64,000 nucleotides of DNA, from NCBI GenBank assembly GCA_963665975.1, contig OY762508.1, forward strand, positions 1,860,001 through 1,924,000. The letters are read 5' to 3'. Below are positions 26,136 to 34,367 of this stretch, in pieces. Position numbers and translations under genes: made by a program. The DNA is from G963665975 sp963665975. Lineage in GTDB: Bacteria > Bacteroidota > Rhodothermia > Rhodothermales > Bin80. Each line of letters begins with the position of its first letter. Within the stretch, counting starts at the first letter, position 1. Below the pieces are notes generated by a model that was not told the origin of the DNA, made no database searches, and saw nothing but the letters and a program-made list of their open reading frames with translations.

Positions 26136-26213
26136 ATGCTAATAAAACAGCATTTGGTCTTGCCTGCGGGGAAACCTCCTCATATATTGCCCGTAAGTGC
26201 TAGTATGCTAGCA
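26136..26213. promoter_or_regulatory. BlaI operator-like palindromes, copy B
   Basis: ATGCT (26136-26140) / AGCAT (26149-26153) and TGCTAG-TATG-CTAGCA (26198-26213) repeat the arrangement of copy A. The inner palindrome is identical, while one arm of the outer palindrome has lost its first bases. Because the repressors are almost identical, each BlaI should bind both promoters. Confidence 0.6.
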
Positions 26214-26259
26214 TTTGTGCAGCTCATTGTTGTGCTTTTTCCCAGTTAGGGTGGACGCA

Positions 26260-26652
26260 ATGAAAAAGAAAAAGTCTCCGATGGACCTGGGGCGCCGTGA
26301 GCGTCAGATAATGGCGTTTGTCTACCAGCATAATCAGGCCACCGCCGCCGAAGTCATGGAGGGGATCGACAACCCGCCGAGTTACTCGGGTGTGCGAGCG
26401 ATGCTACGCATCCTGGAAGAAAAAGGCCACCTCCGACACCGCCGGGAGGGAAGTCGTTACATCTACACACCGACGCTTTCCCCGGAAGAAGCAGGACGTT
26501 CGGCCATGAACTACCTGGTGCAAGTGTTCTTCAACGGCTCGGCAGAACAAGCTGTGGCCACGCTGCTCGACCTTGGAAAAACCGATCTCACCGAAAGCGA
26601 CCTCGACCACCTCTCCGGCTTGATTGAACAAGCCAAACAAGAAGGGCGATAA
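26260..26652 (+). CDS. blaI: BlaI/MecI-family transcriptional repressor (copy B)
   Basis: A 130-residue repressor with the same winged-helix and dimerisation segments as copy A; the only visible change is Ser for Thr in 'REGSRYIY'. It starts at ATG 26260 and is two bases upstream of its blaR1 partner. With such close identity the two repressors should heterodimerise and cross-regulate, so signal from either receptor could affect both loci. Confidence 0.92.
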   Translation: MKKKKSPMDLGRRERQIMAFVYQHNQATAAEVMEGIDNPPSYSGVRAMLRILEEKGHLRHRREGSRYIYTPTLSPEEAGRSAMNYLVQVFFNGSAEQAVATLLDLGKTDLTESDLDHLSGLIEQAKQEGR

Positions 26653-26654
26653 GC

Positions 26655-29600
26655 ATGGATACCTTGTTCGAATTCTCTCATCTCCCTGCCAACATGAGCC
26701 CCTGGTTGGTGTTCATGCTGACGCTGCTTGTCAAAGGCACGCTGTTGTTGACTGCTGCCGGACTTTTAGTCTACGCCCTGCAGCGCAGTTCGGCGGCAGT
26801 TCGCCATCTCGTGTGGTGCGCTGGGCTCTTAAGCCTACTCGTGCTGCCCGTGCTTTCTGCGTTGTTGCCGCAGTGGCAGACGGGCCTTCTGCCGCAAGCA
26901 GCTGATCTGCTTCAGGAAGCCCACCGAGAGGCTCCGCAAGTGGCTCCGGCCCCTCTGTCGCTATCGGAGGTCCCGGTGCCTGCGTCAGCCATTACATCCT
27001 CACCACCCCCCATCATCGACGAAGCACCTGCTCCCGTCGTTGTGGCGACGCCGAAGGTAGACCGGGCTGAGATCCCTGCAGTGGGAGTAACCTCTCCGGG
27101 CATTCTTGCAGGCCTGGATTTTCACTGGTCGACTTGGGTGTTTATCGTGTGGCTCGCCGGTCTGCTCTTCGGATTGATTCGTATGGCTATTGCGCACGCT
27201 GGCGTGTACCTGCTCGTCAGCCGAGGCACGATGGTGCGCGACGATGATTGGCACCAACTGGCTGGGAAGATGGCAAACCGGCTGGGTATCAGGCAGCTGG
27301 TGCGGCTGCGTTGGAGCGCGTGGACGGCTGTTCCATTGAGCGTCGGCGTGTGGCGACCTACCATCATCTTGCCGGAGATGGCGAAGATGTGGGACGACAG
27401 GCATCGCCGGACGGTGCTGCTTCATGAACTGGCGCACGTCAGACGTCGCGATTGCCTGATGCAACTCTTGACGCAAGTCACCTGTGCCTTTCACTGGTTC
27501 AACCCGCTGGTGTGGGTAGCCGCTCGCCAGTTGCGCATCGAACGAGAGCGTGCTACCGACGACATGGTGCTATTGGCCGGTATGCAGGCTTCCACCTACG
27601 CCGAGATTCTGCTACAGACCGCCCGCTTGCTGCACACGCGAAAATGGTCGGCGGTGGCGGCGCTGGCCATGGCGCGGCATTCCCAGTTGGAAAACCGCCT
27701 GGTGGCTATTCTCGATCCATCCGTGTGCAATCGGAGCCTGAGCCGGGCAGGAACCGCCATGGCTGTCGTTTTGGTGGCGTGCATAGCACTGCCGCTGGCC
27801 GTGTTGAATCCCGCCCAAGCCCAGCGTGATACCGTCGCGGTGGCTGAAGAGGTTGCTGCTGACACCGGACTAACGCTCTCCGATGCGCGCTTTTCTGTCT
27901 CCGATGACATCAAGAGTGATCCCGACTTCGGCTTCAACATCGACCCGAAAATCGACCTCAATTCAGGTGTCGCTATCGACGACAACTACGATGCCAACGA
28001 CGATTACATCCCGAATGTCGACCCGAATTGGCACGCAACATCCATGGATACCCTTACCGCTGAGCAGCTCAACATGTTGCGCAGCGAGTATGGCATCGAC
28101 AGCACGTTTATCCATGAAATCGAGATGCTGCTAGGTTTCACAAACGTGGTTGCGAACGAGTTCATCGCACTTGCCACGTATGATGTCGATCCAAGCTTTA
28201 TCCGGGGCGTGCAGGCCGCGGGCTTCACAGACTTGACCATAAACAAACTCATCAAACTGGCCAAGAATGACATCGACCCAAACTACATCCGAGGTGTGCA
28301 GGCTGCAGGCTTCACTGAGTTGACCATCAACGAACTCGCCGCCATGGCCAGCTATGACGTCGACCCGAACTACATCCGGGAGTTGCGGGCCGCTGGCTTT
28401 GAAGACTTGGAGGCACACCAACTCGCAGACATGGCCAAGCACGAGATTGACACAAAATATATCCGAGATGTACAGGCCGCCGGCTTTGGAGACTTGGGTG
28501 CGTATGAACTTTTAGGTCTGGCCAAGTTCGAGATCGATCCGGACTATATCCGGGATGTGCAGGCCGCGGGCTTCGCGGACTTGACCAAATCCGAAATCGT
28601 GACACTGGCCTTGAATAACGTCAATCCAGATGATCTCCCCGAGTTTTTAAATGCCGCTGAATGGCCTGGCAAGGGTACGCATGAACTAGTCATTCTGGCC
28701 CAGAATGACATAGATCCAGAATATATCCGGGATATCCAGGCTGCCGGATTCGCAAACATTAGCGTGATTGGCCTTGCCGCACTGGCCCAGAATGACATAG
28801 ATCCAGAATATGTCCGGGCCATGCTGGCCGCCGGATTTGACGACCTGAGCCCGAATGAACTCGTCTCGCTGGCCAGGTTTGAGATCGACCCGGATTATCT
28901 TCGGGCCATGCTGGCCGCCGGACTTGAAGACCTGAGTCCGAATGATATCGTCGCACTGGCCAGATATGAGATCGACCCTGATTATGTCCAGGCCATGCAT
29001 GCCGCCGGATTTGATGAAGACCTGAGTCCCGATGATCTCGTCGCATTGGCCAGGTACGAGATCGACCCTGAGTATATCCAGGCCATGCTGGCCGCCGGAT
29101 TTGAAAACCTGAGTCCGATTGAACTCGTCTCACTGGCCAGGTTTGAGATCGACCCGGATTATGTCCAGGCCATGCAAGCCGCCGGATTTGAAAACCTGAG
29201 TCCGATTGAACTCGTCTCGCTGGCCAGGTATGAGATCGATCCTGATTATGTCCGGGCCATGCAAGCCGCCGGATTTGAAAACCTGAGTCCGATTGAATTC
29301 GTCTCACTGGCCAGGCTTGAGATCGACCCGGATTATATTCAAGCCATGCATGCCGCCGGACTTGAAAACCTGAATCTGGATGAACTTGTCTTACTAGCCA
29401 GATTTGAGATTGACCCGGAATATATTCAGGCCATGCATGCCGCCGGATTTGAAAACCTGAATCTGGATGAACTTGTCTTACTAGGCAGATTTGAGATTGA
29501 CCCGGAATATATTCGGGCCATGCATGCCGCCGGATTTCAAGACCTGAGTCTGGATGAACTCGTCTTACTTGCCAGAATTGAGGTTGACCCGGAATACATT

Positions 29601-29945
29601 CAGGCCATGCATGCCGCCGGATTTCAAGACCTGAGTTCAGATGAACTCGTCTTACTTGCCAGGTTTGAGATTGACCCGGAATATATTCGGGCCATACACG
29701 CCGCCGGATTTGAAGACCTGAGTTCGGATGAACTTGTCGCTCTGGCCAACTATGAGATCGGCCCGATTTATATCCGGGAAATGCAAGACGTCGGACTCGC
29801 GGACTTGACCGTTAATGGCCTTGTCGCTCTGGCGAAGCATGATATCGACCCAGATTACATCCGGGGTTTGAAGGCCACCGGCTTCACAGACTTGACCGTG
29901 AGTGAAGTCGTCGCCCAAGCCAAGAAATCGTTGAGTAAATACTGA
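26655..29945 (+). CDS. BlaR1-like M56 metallopeptidase with 21-unit repeat sensor domain (copy B)
   Basis: A 1096-residue paralogue of 21552-25007. Residues 1-481 (membrane helices, HELAH at 257-261, fourth helix, Asp-rich linker) differ at only about a dozen positions. From residue 482 the protein is again a 29-residue repeat array, of 21 units, but the units are quite different: 'DPEYIQAMHAAGF' then 'DLSxDELVLLARFEI', with no close one-to-one match to copy A. Three units are 30 residues long (first, seventh, eleventh), and unit 7 is degenerate ('NPDDLPEFLNAAEW'). The last unit again resembles that of copy A. Predicted role as in copy A: periplasmic sensing and cleavage of BlaI. Confidence 0.88.
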   Translation: MDTLFEFSHLPANMSPWLVFMLTLLVKGTLLLTAAGLLVYALQRSSAAVRHLVWCAGLLSLLVLPVLSALLPQWQTGLLPQAADLLQEAHREAPQVAPAPLSLSEVPVPASAITSSPPPIIDEAPAPVVVATPKVDRAEIPAVGVTSPGILAGLDFHWSTWVFIVWLAGLLFGLIRMAIAHAGVYLLVSRGTMVRDDDWHQLAGKMANRLGIRQLVRLRWSAWTAVPLSVGVWRPTIILPEMAKMWDDRHRRTVLLHELAHVRRRDCLMQLLTQVTCAFHWFNPLVWVAARQLRIERERATDDMVLLAGMQASTYAEILLQTARLLHTRKWSAVAALAMARHSQLENRLVAILDPSVCNRSLSRAGTAMAVVLVACIALPLAVLNPAQAQRDTVAVAEEVAADTGLTLSDARFSVSDDIKSDPDFGFNIDPKIDLNSGVAIDDNYDANDDYIPNVDPNWHATSMDTLTAEQLNMLRSEYGIDSTFIHEIEMLLGFTNVVANEFIALATYDVDPSFIRGVQAAGFTDLTINKLIKLAKNDIDPNYIRGVQAAGFTELTINELAAMASYDVDPNYIRELRAAGFEDLEAHQLADMAKHEIDTKYIRDVQAAGFGDLGAYELLGLAKFEIDPDYIRDVQAAGFADLTKSEIVTLALNNVNPDDLPEFLNAAEWPGKGTHELVILAQNDIDPEYIRDIQAAGFANISVIGLAALAQNDIDPEYVRAMLAAGFDDLSPNELVSLARFEIDPDYLRAMLAAGLEDLSPNDIVALARYEIDPDYVQAMHAAGFDEDLSPDDLVALARYEIDPEYIQAMLAAGFENLSPIELVSLARFEIDPDYVQAMQAAGFENLSPIELVSLARYEIDPDYVRAMQAAGFENLSPIEFVSLARLEIDPDYIQAMHAAGLENLNLDELVLLARFEIDPEYIQAMHAAGFENLNLDELVLLGRFEIDPEYIRAMHAAGFQDLSLDELVLLARIEVDPEYIQAMHAAGFQDLSSDELVLLARFEIDPEYIRAIHAAGFEDLSSDELVALANYEIGPIYIREMQDVGLADLTVNGLVALAKHDIDPDYIRGLKATGFTDLTVSEVVAQAKKSLSKY
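28098..29942 (+). repeat. 87-bp tandem repeat array in blaR1 copy B (21 units)
   Basis: Twenty-one in-frame units, 17 of 87 bp, three of 90 bp and a final one of 96 bp. The first eight are strongly diverged from each other; units 9-19 are more alike. Unlike copy A there is no obvious recent multi-unit block expansion. Confidence 0.93.
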
Positions 29946-30117
29946 ATTGGGCCCCCCGCCAAGACGGACAGGATCTGTGAGCGCCATGTGCAGGCCGGGG
30001 TCTGTTCGCTCGCCTCGAACACACCTCGGAGGTTGATTCTTGAATCTATCGACTTCCGGGAGAGCATCAGGGTGCATTGGGGAGCAGACAAGTTGTTATC
30101 GAGCATTTGCTCACGTA

Positions 30118-30786
30118 TTACGAATCAAGGCTGAGGATATCTGTGGGCATGGGTAACCCGAGTTCAGCCCACTGGCTTATGCCATCCAATCCTATTTTGC
30201 GGGCAAGCAGGTGTTTGTCAGATTCGTGGTAGTACTGATCACTACGCTCTACCCCACCCCCCTGAATACTTCTTACATAAGCCAGCACTTGTGGCGTGGA
30301 TGACTCACCTGAGAGCGACCCCCCGAAGTGTTGTCGCGCTCCCGTCCCCTGCCAATTCTCGCCCGTCATTATCTCGTTAAACAAGCCGAATTTTTCCAAG
30401 TGCTTGATGCCATGAGGAACGTGCCAGTCAATCGCTACTCCAACCGCTGAAAAATCCAATCCATGAGCCTGGGCTTTTCGATGCAACTCCACCTTCACAC
30501 GCTCAATTAGAGCGGGCAACGATTCGTCGTTGGAGAAGCCGCATGTTGAGGATCCTATGTACACGAACACCAGTTCCTTACCGTTATTAGGCACATAGGT
30601 TGGAATGTATTGGGTTGTGCGGGTTTCGTGTGACCATGCGATATCCAAGTCCAAGCCTACAGGGACAGGCACAATTCCAAAGATGCCCAACCCCAGAAAA
30701 AGAAAGAAGCTGATGGTCCCAAGTCCAATCCAAACCCACCAAGGGGGGACTAGTGACCGCTCTGGTGATATGTGTGACTGAGCCAC
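30118..30786 (-). CDS. membrane-anchored thioredoxin-like protein
   Basis: A 222-residue protein with one N-terminal transmembrane helix (about 15-42, 'WVWIGLGTISFFLFLGLG') and a domain with a thioredoxin-like pattern: 'ELVFVYIGSSTCGFSN' after a beta strand, then a long helix, then 'DFSAVGVAIDW', and 'GSLSGESSTPQVLAYV' near the usual cis-Pro site. Only one cysteine is in the motif (CGFS), so a classical dithiol reductase is unlikely. It probably works outside the membrane with the six-Cys peptide and propeller encoded upstream. Its GTG start overlaps the propeller stop (TAGTG). The fold assignment is inference. The 172 bases downstream hold no gene. Confidence 0.6.
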   Translation of the reverse strand: MAQSHISPERSLVPPWWVWIGLGTISFFLFLGLGIFGIVPVPVGLDLDIAWSHETRTTQYIPTYVPNNGKELVFVYIGSSTCGFSNDESLPALIERVKVELHRKAQAHGLDFSAVGVAIDWHVPHGIKHLEKFGLFNEIMTGENWQGTGARQHFGGSLSGESSTPQVLAYVRSIQGGGVERSDQYYHESDKHLLARKIGLDGISQWAELGLPMPTDILSLDS

Positions 30787-31919
30787 TAATCTGCGTCTTT
30801 ACGTTTGTATATGATAATGCGTGGGTAAGGGTGGTGGCTGGCCACAAAGATAGATCCACCGTTCACCGCAGCCACGTTGCCTGTACCGAGATGTTCGCCT
30901 TTCCCCGTTCGAACATCTATCCTGAATATGTGATTTGCATAATCATCCTCGTCGTAGCCCGCAGTGTAGTAGCCCAGGTAAAAATGATCAGCGCCGTCCG
31001 AAAACAGCGTATGCAGATAGCCTTCCCTTCCTTGGAGAATCGCAGCTCGTCCCTCATCTATAAGCTCCTCCATGACTCTTGGCCTAAAGTCAGTTAGCCG
31101 TGTCCGCCATGCTACGACTCCATCTTCTGTGTAGGCAGTAAGAGTCGGAACATTGTCCATGATCACACCAACTATCCTGTGCTTTTCGCTGCATGCCAAC
31201 AAACCGTCCGACGATATTACAGTCTGAACTGCTGTGTTGGCAGACGAGTAGGGCTCAGCAAAAGATGCCTCGCTGATCCCATCAACTGTCAGTTTGTGGA
31301 CAACATGCTCCTCCTCCGGACTGTAGCCAACCGTATACAAGTGGCCATTCATGGCACAATTGCCGCGGAAACCCATGAAATCCTTCTTGAAAGAGTCCGT
31401 CAGCAAGAAGCCAGACTCCTGACGCTCAAAAACATGGACCTGCAGGTATTCAACAACAAAAACGGTCCGCCCCGAGACGGCGATCTCTTGGGGAGAACGG
31501 AACTCGCCTGGCCCCCTCCCCGGACTTCCAAAAGAGCCCAGAAAATTGCCACTATAGTCAAACACCCGGACTTCGTTGTACTCCGAGTCCAGGACATACA
31601 GAGTCTCTAAGCCGTCCGTAGCTACATCGGCGATGTAGCCGAACATCTCATGATGCTTTCCCTCAAGTACGCCGAGGACAACAGAGTCCGCATCGATGCC
31701 TCCCAGGAACACACGCTCAGAGGCATTCCTGCTCTCACGTAACGCCAGATCAGGAGGGCATGCTTCCGGAATGTTCTCCGGCGTCGGATGACGCGTCCCG
31801 GGAGACACAGAAACACCGTTACGGTCTATGATGCGTCCACGGTCTTGCGCACTGAGTTGAATAGATGACGCTAATGCAAGCAGCAGCAGGCATATACCTG
31901 GAGTTGGTGTTTTCAGCAT
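30786..31919 (-). CDS. 6-bladed beta-propeller exported protein (copy B)
   Basis: A 377-residue paralogue of 19432-20574 with signal peptide 'CLLLLALASSIQLSAQD' and the same blades ('LETLYVLDSEYNEVRVFD', 'GNFLGSFGSPGRGPGEFRSP', 'NHIFRIDVRTGKGEHLGTG'). I chose ATG 31919 because it matches the copy A start and overlaps the stop of the peptide gene in the same way (ATGCTGA); an in-frame ATG exists at 31934. Differences from copy A are spread along the protein. Likely a binding or scaffold protein in the envelope. Confidence 0.88.
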   Translation of the reverse strand: MLKTPTPGICLLLLALASSIQLSAQDRGRIIDRNGVSVSPGTRHPTPENIPEACPPDLALRESRNASERVFLGGIDADSVVLGVLEGKHHEMFGYIADVATDGLETLYVLDSEYNEVRVFDYSGNFLGSFGSPGRGPGEFRSPQEIAVSGRTVFVVEYLQVHVFERQESGFLLTDSFKKDFMGFRGNCAMNGHLYTVGYSPEEEHVVHKLTVDGISEASFAEPYSSANTAVQTVISSDGLLACSEKHRIVGVIMDNVPTLTAYTEDGVVAWRTRLTDFRPRVMEELIDEGRAAILQGREGYLHTLFSDGADHFYLGYYTAGYDEDDYANHIFRIDVRTGKGEHLGTGNVAAVNGGSIFVASHHPYPRIIIYKRKDAD

Positions 31920-32200
31920 GGGCCGCCCTTGCACTTGGTTTCGCTTAGCGTTTCACAATTGAAGCGGAGATCTGGGGTTTCCACACACTTTCCAATAATC
32001 TTGTTTGGGTCTGAGGTGGACTGGAACGGGGTGCACTTATGGTTATTGCAATTCGGAACCATAGCAGCTTGCTCTGTCGCAGAAGGTGGCAAGAACATTC
32101 CACTGGTTGCTAGAGCAGCAAGGGAGAGCATTGCGATCAGGCAGGTGCCTGCAACAGCGCGCCCGAACGCGCCAGTCTTATTGACCTTCATTGTTTTCAT
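31913..32200 (-). CDS. small exported six-cysteine peptide
   Basis: A 95-residue precursor: a basic start MKTMKVNKTGAFGR, a hydrophobic signal ('LIAMLSLAALATSG') and a mature part with six cysteines ('VPNCNNHKC', 'GKC', 'RFNC', 'TKC', 'GGPC') that could form three disulfides. The start at 32200 is preceded by GGAGGGG. The pairing of a small exported peptide with a 6-bladed propeller recalls the NVEALA peptide/propeller pairs of Bacteroidetes, but the NVEALA motif itself is not seen. It heads an operon with the propeller and thioredoxin-like genes. Function unknown. Confidence 0.7.
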   Translation of the reverse strand: MKTMKVNKTGAFGRAVAGTCLIAMLSLAALATSGMFLPPSATEQAAMVPNCNNHKCTPFQSTSDPNKIIGKCVETPDLRFNCETLSETKCKGGPC

Positions 32201-32418
32201 GGTGTCATACCCCTCCAGGGCGGTTTGTGATAAAGCCAAGTCCAAACTTTACAACAGCGCACCGTTGGCATTGACCAAGACGTGTCATCACGTTTAGAAT
32301 GCTCCGATCAATGACATTTGGGTGGCTGAAGTAGGTACAAGCAGGCTTGAGAATCAGAGCTTCTTTAGTAAGAAACGCGAGGCAAGCCGGCTAATGTTGC
32401 TTTTGATGATGACCTCCC

Positions 32419-32695
32419 GAGCCTCTTGCAAAACTCCTGAATTGGAGGAGTTTTTTACTTGTGAGGAAGACCTAGGGTGAACTGGCACCCGCCTGGGGTA
32501 GAACAGTTGCGGATTACGAGAGGAACTGGAATGCTGGCTCCGACGGTCCAAGACAGGGCAGGCCGTTCCGATTCCACACACCCAGCGCACCTCAATTTAT
32601 TACATTATTTGTAACTATTCTGTGCTTTAATGCATTATTGATGTGACATAATTGTGACCAGGAAGTATTGATCGAAGGGGTTATGCAAGAGACTC
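32419..32695. mobile_element. 277-bp MITE-like deletion derivative of the adjacent IS
   Basis: The left end GAGCCTCTTGCAAAACTCC (32419 on) and the right end, whose complement is GAGTCTCTTGCATAACCCC (ending 32695), are imperfect inverted repeats (15 of 19 match). The left 110 bases closely resemble the left end of the IS starting at 32700 ('GAGGAAGACCT', 'GGGTGAACTGGC', 'GAACAGTTG'). There is no transposase. A hairpin AAAACTCC/GGAGTTTT with a T-run (32430-32456) at its left end looks like a transcription terminator. The rest of 32201-32871 outside the IS ends and the peptide gene promoter holds nothing I recognise. Confidence 0.65.
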
Positions 32696-32699
32696 ATTC

Positions 32700-34065
32700 G
32701 AGCCTCTTGCATAACCCTTGAATTGAAGGTTTTTTTCTGCTTGTGAGGAAGACCTTGGGTGAACTGGCGCTCGCTTGGGTTAGAACAGTTGTGGATTGCG
32801 AGCTTGAGCAGGCTTTGTACAGCACCTGCAAGATGTAAGAATTCTATACCATAAGAATAAAAGACAAGGGATTGGTACCTCCGATTTTGGTATTTCCGGG
32901 TTACTACACACGCGAAGAAAACGGAGGCGCCTATTGTCCCTTAGAAATAAGAGCGCGGTTTCTGAATCAGTTGCCAACAGGAGCTATTTCTCGGACGGAC
33001 GAGGTGCTTGGCCCTGTGACGGAGCGCTACAAGAAGCTGTTGTTGGCCCTGGAGATGGTGTCTGTCGAGCGCCTTCTACCCAGCGTTCCGGATCGCATGC
33101 CGGGGCGTCCGCTGAAGCATCGCGCCACGCTTGCGCGGGCGTTTCTGGCCAAGATGGTGTTCGATATTTCGACGACAACGGCGTTGGTGGAACGGGTACG
33201 TTCGGATCCGACGCTTCGGCGTCTGTGTGGGTGGGAATGGTTGCGCGATGTGCCGAGCGAGGCGACGTTTTCGCGTGCGTTCAGGGAATTTGCGGAGACC
33301 GATCTGCCGGCTCGCCTGCACGAGGCGTTGATAGAAGAGGGGTACGCGGAGCAGTTGGTAGGGCATATTTCGCGTGATGCAACGGCAATAGAGGCACGAG
33401 AGAAGCCTGCGCCAAAGGAAAAGAAGCCGGAGCGTCCGAAGCGCAAACGGGGGCGTCCTCGCAAGGGGGAAGAGCGTCCCAAGCAACCAAGTCGACTGGA
33501 ACGTCAGCGTACGATGCACCTAGAGGAGATGCTGGAGGAGTTGCCAAAGCCGTGTACGGTGGGTGTTAAGCGCAATGCGAAGGGGTACAAGCAATCATGG
33601 GTTGGGTACAAGCTACACATGGATGTAATGGGCGGAGGTATTCCAATCAGTTGCATCGTGTCGTCTGCGTCCCTGCACGACAGCCAGGCGGCGATTCCAC
33701 TCATGACGATGACCGCGCAGCGGGTGCGAAACCTCTACGACTTGATGGATAGCGCATATGACGCGGAGCAGATCCGCGCGCACAGCAAAAGCCTGGACCA
33801 TGTGCCCATCATTGACACGAATCCGCGACGCAATGGGAAAGCGGAGCGCAACCGTGAGAAAAAGGCACAGCGTGCAGCCGGATTTGTCCCGCCTGAGCGA
33901 GTACGGTACAAGGAGCGTTCGACGGTTGAGCGGGCCTTTGGGCGGCTCAAGGATGAGTTCGGCGGCCGTCATGTACGTGTGCGTGGCCACAAGAAGGTGA
34001 CGTGCCACCTGATGTTCGGGGTGCTTGCGCTCACAGTAGATCAACTGTTACGCCTGTTGCACTGA
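32700..34065 (+). mobile_element. insertion sequence with DDE transposase, right end not visible
   Basis: The left terminal repeat GAGCCTCTTGCATAACCC begins at 32700, four bases (ATTC) after the MITE-like element, and is followed by a hairpin with a T-run (about 32715-32740), then the transposase gene. No matching right terminal repeat is seen after the transposase stop, so the element may be truncated on the right or recombined with the aroQ-side sequence. Confidence 0.65.
32872..34065 (+). CDS. IS4/IS5-type DDE transposase
   Basis: A 397-residue transposase with the DDE triad apparent in 'HISRDATAIEARE', 'LYDLMDSAYDAEQI' and 'STVERAFGRLKDEFG'. A DUF772-like N-terminal region ('RAFLAKMVFDISTTTALVERV', 'LRRLCGWE', 'PSEATFSRAFREFAE') precedes the catalytic core, with a basic insert (KRKRGRPRKGEERPK) between the first D and second D. 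The start is uncertain: the frame opens with TTG at 32872, and the conserved part begins around 'MVSVERLLPSVPDRMPGRP' (33055). The open frame looks intact, so the protein could be active. Confidence 0.85.
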   Translation: MVPPILVFPGYYTREENGGAYCPLEIRARFLNQLPTGAISRTDEVLGPVTERYKKLLLALEMVSVERLLPSVPDRMPGRPLKHRATLARAFLAKMVFDISTTTALVERVRSDPTLRRLCGWEWLRDVPSEATFSRAFREFAETDLPARLHEALIEEGYAEQLVGHISRDATAIEAREKPAPKEKKPERPKRKRGRPRKGEERPKQPSRLERQRTMHLEEMLEELPKPCTVGVKRNAKGYKQSWVGYKLHMDVMGGGIPISCIVSSASLHDSQAAIPLMTMTAQRVRNLYDLMDSAYDAEQIRAHSKSLDHVPIIDTNPRRNGKAERNREKKAQRAAGFVPPERVRYKERSTVERAFGRLKDEFGGRHVRVRGHKKVTCHLMFGVLALTVDQLLRLLH

Positions 34066-34367
34066 ACGCGGCCGTTTTTTGCTATGGTTGCGTGTACCCG
34101 GTATCCTATCGACCAGGAGCCAAGGGATAGGTGTGTGCGCACTGTTGTGACTGAAATCCACCACGGCGAGGCTACGTTGGTGACCGATGGCCTATATTTT
34201 CGGAGGAATATGGCCAAACGTGTCGATCACGCACATAATCCGAGACAATCGCACCAATTCATGCCGCTCGGATCACTGCAGGCGAGACGATTGCGTCAGG
34301 AAGTCTGTGGCCTGGCGTCAGTGCTGCGCTCCCAACATCGTGCAATAGGAGCCGGGGAACGCCCCCG
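34066..34367. other. 302-base gap between transposase and aroQ
   Basis: I see no gene. The first bases contain GCGGCCGTTTTTTGC, a possible weak terminator for the transposase. From about 34290 the sequence resembles 25125-25205, and from 34355 it is part of the aroQ-tail repeat shared with 25206-25350. Confidence 0.6.

Larger units (their letters stand above)
25876..28097. repeat. duplicated block B (divergent promoter, blaI, M56 half of blaR1)
   Basis: Partner of 20773-22994 at an offset of 5103 bases and nearly identical throughout. In this copy the divergent gene (25290-25973) is much longer than in copy A, where it is cut about 35 codons in and joined to the peptide cassette, so copy B is closer to the original arrangement on this side. 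Confidence 0.92.

Noticed and set aside
21552..29945. Beta-lactam resistance locus
   Set aside because: The BlaI/BlaR1 similarity covers the repressor and M56 domain only; there is no penicillin-binding sensor domain and no beta-lactamase gene nearby.
30118..30786. Monothiol glutaredoxin because of the CGFS motif
   Set aside because: The protein is membrane-anchored, longer, and lacks the other glutaredoxin signatures; the motif match is probably coincidental.
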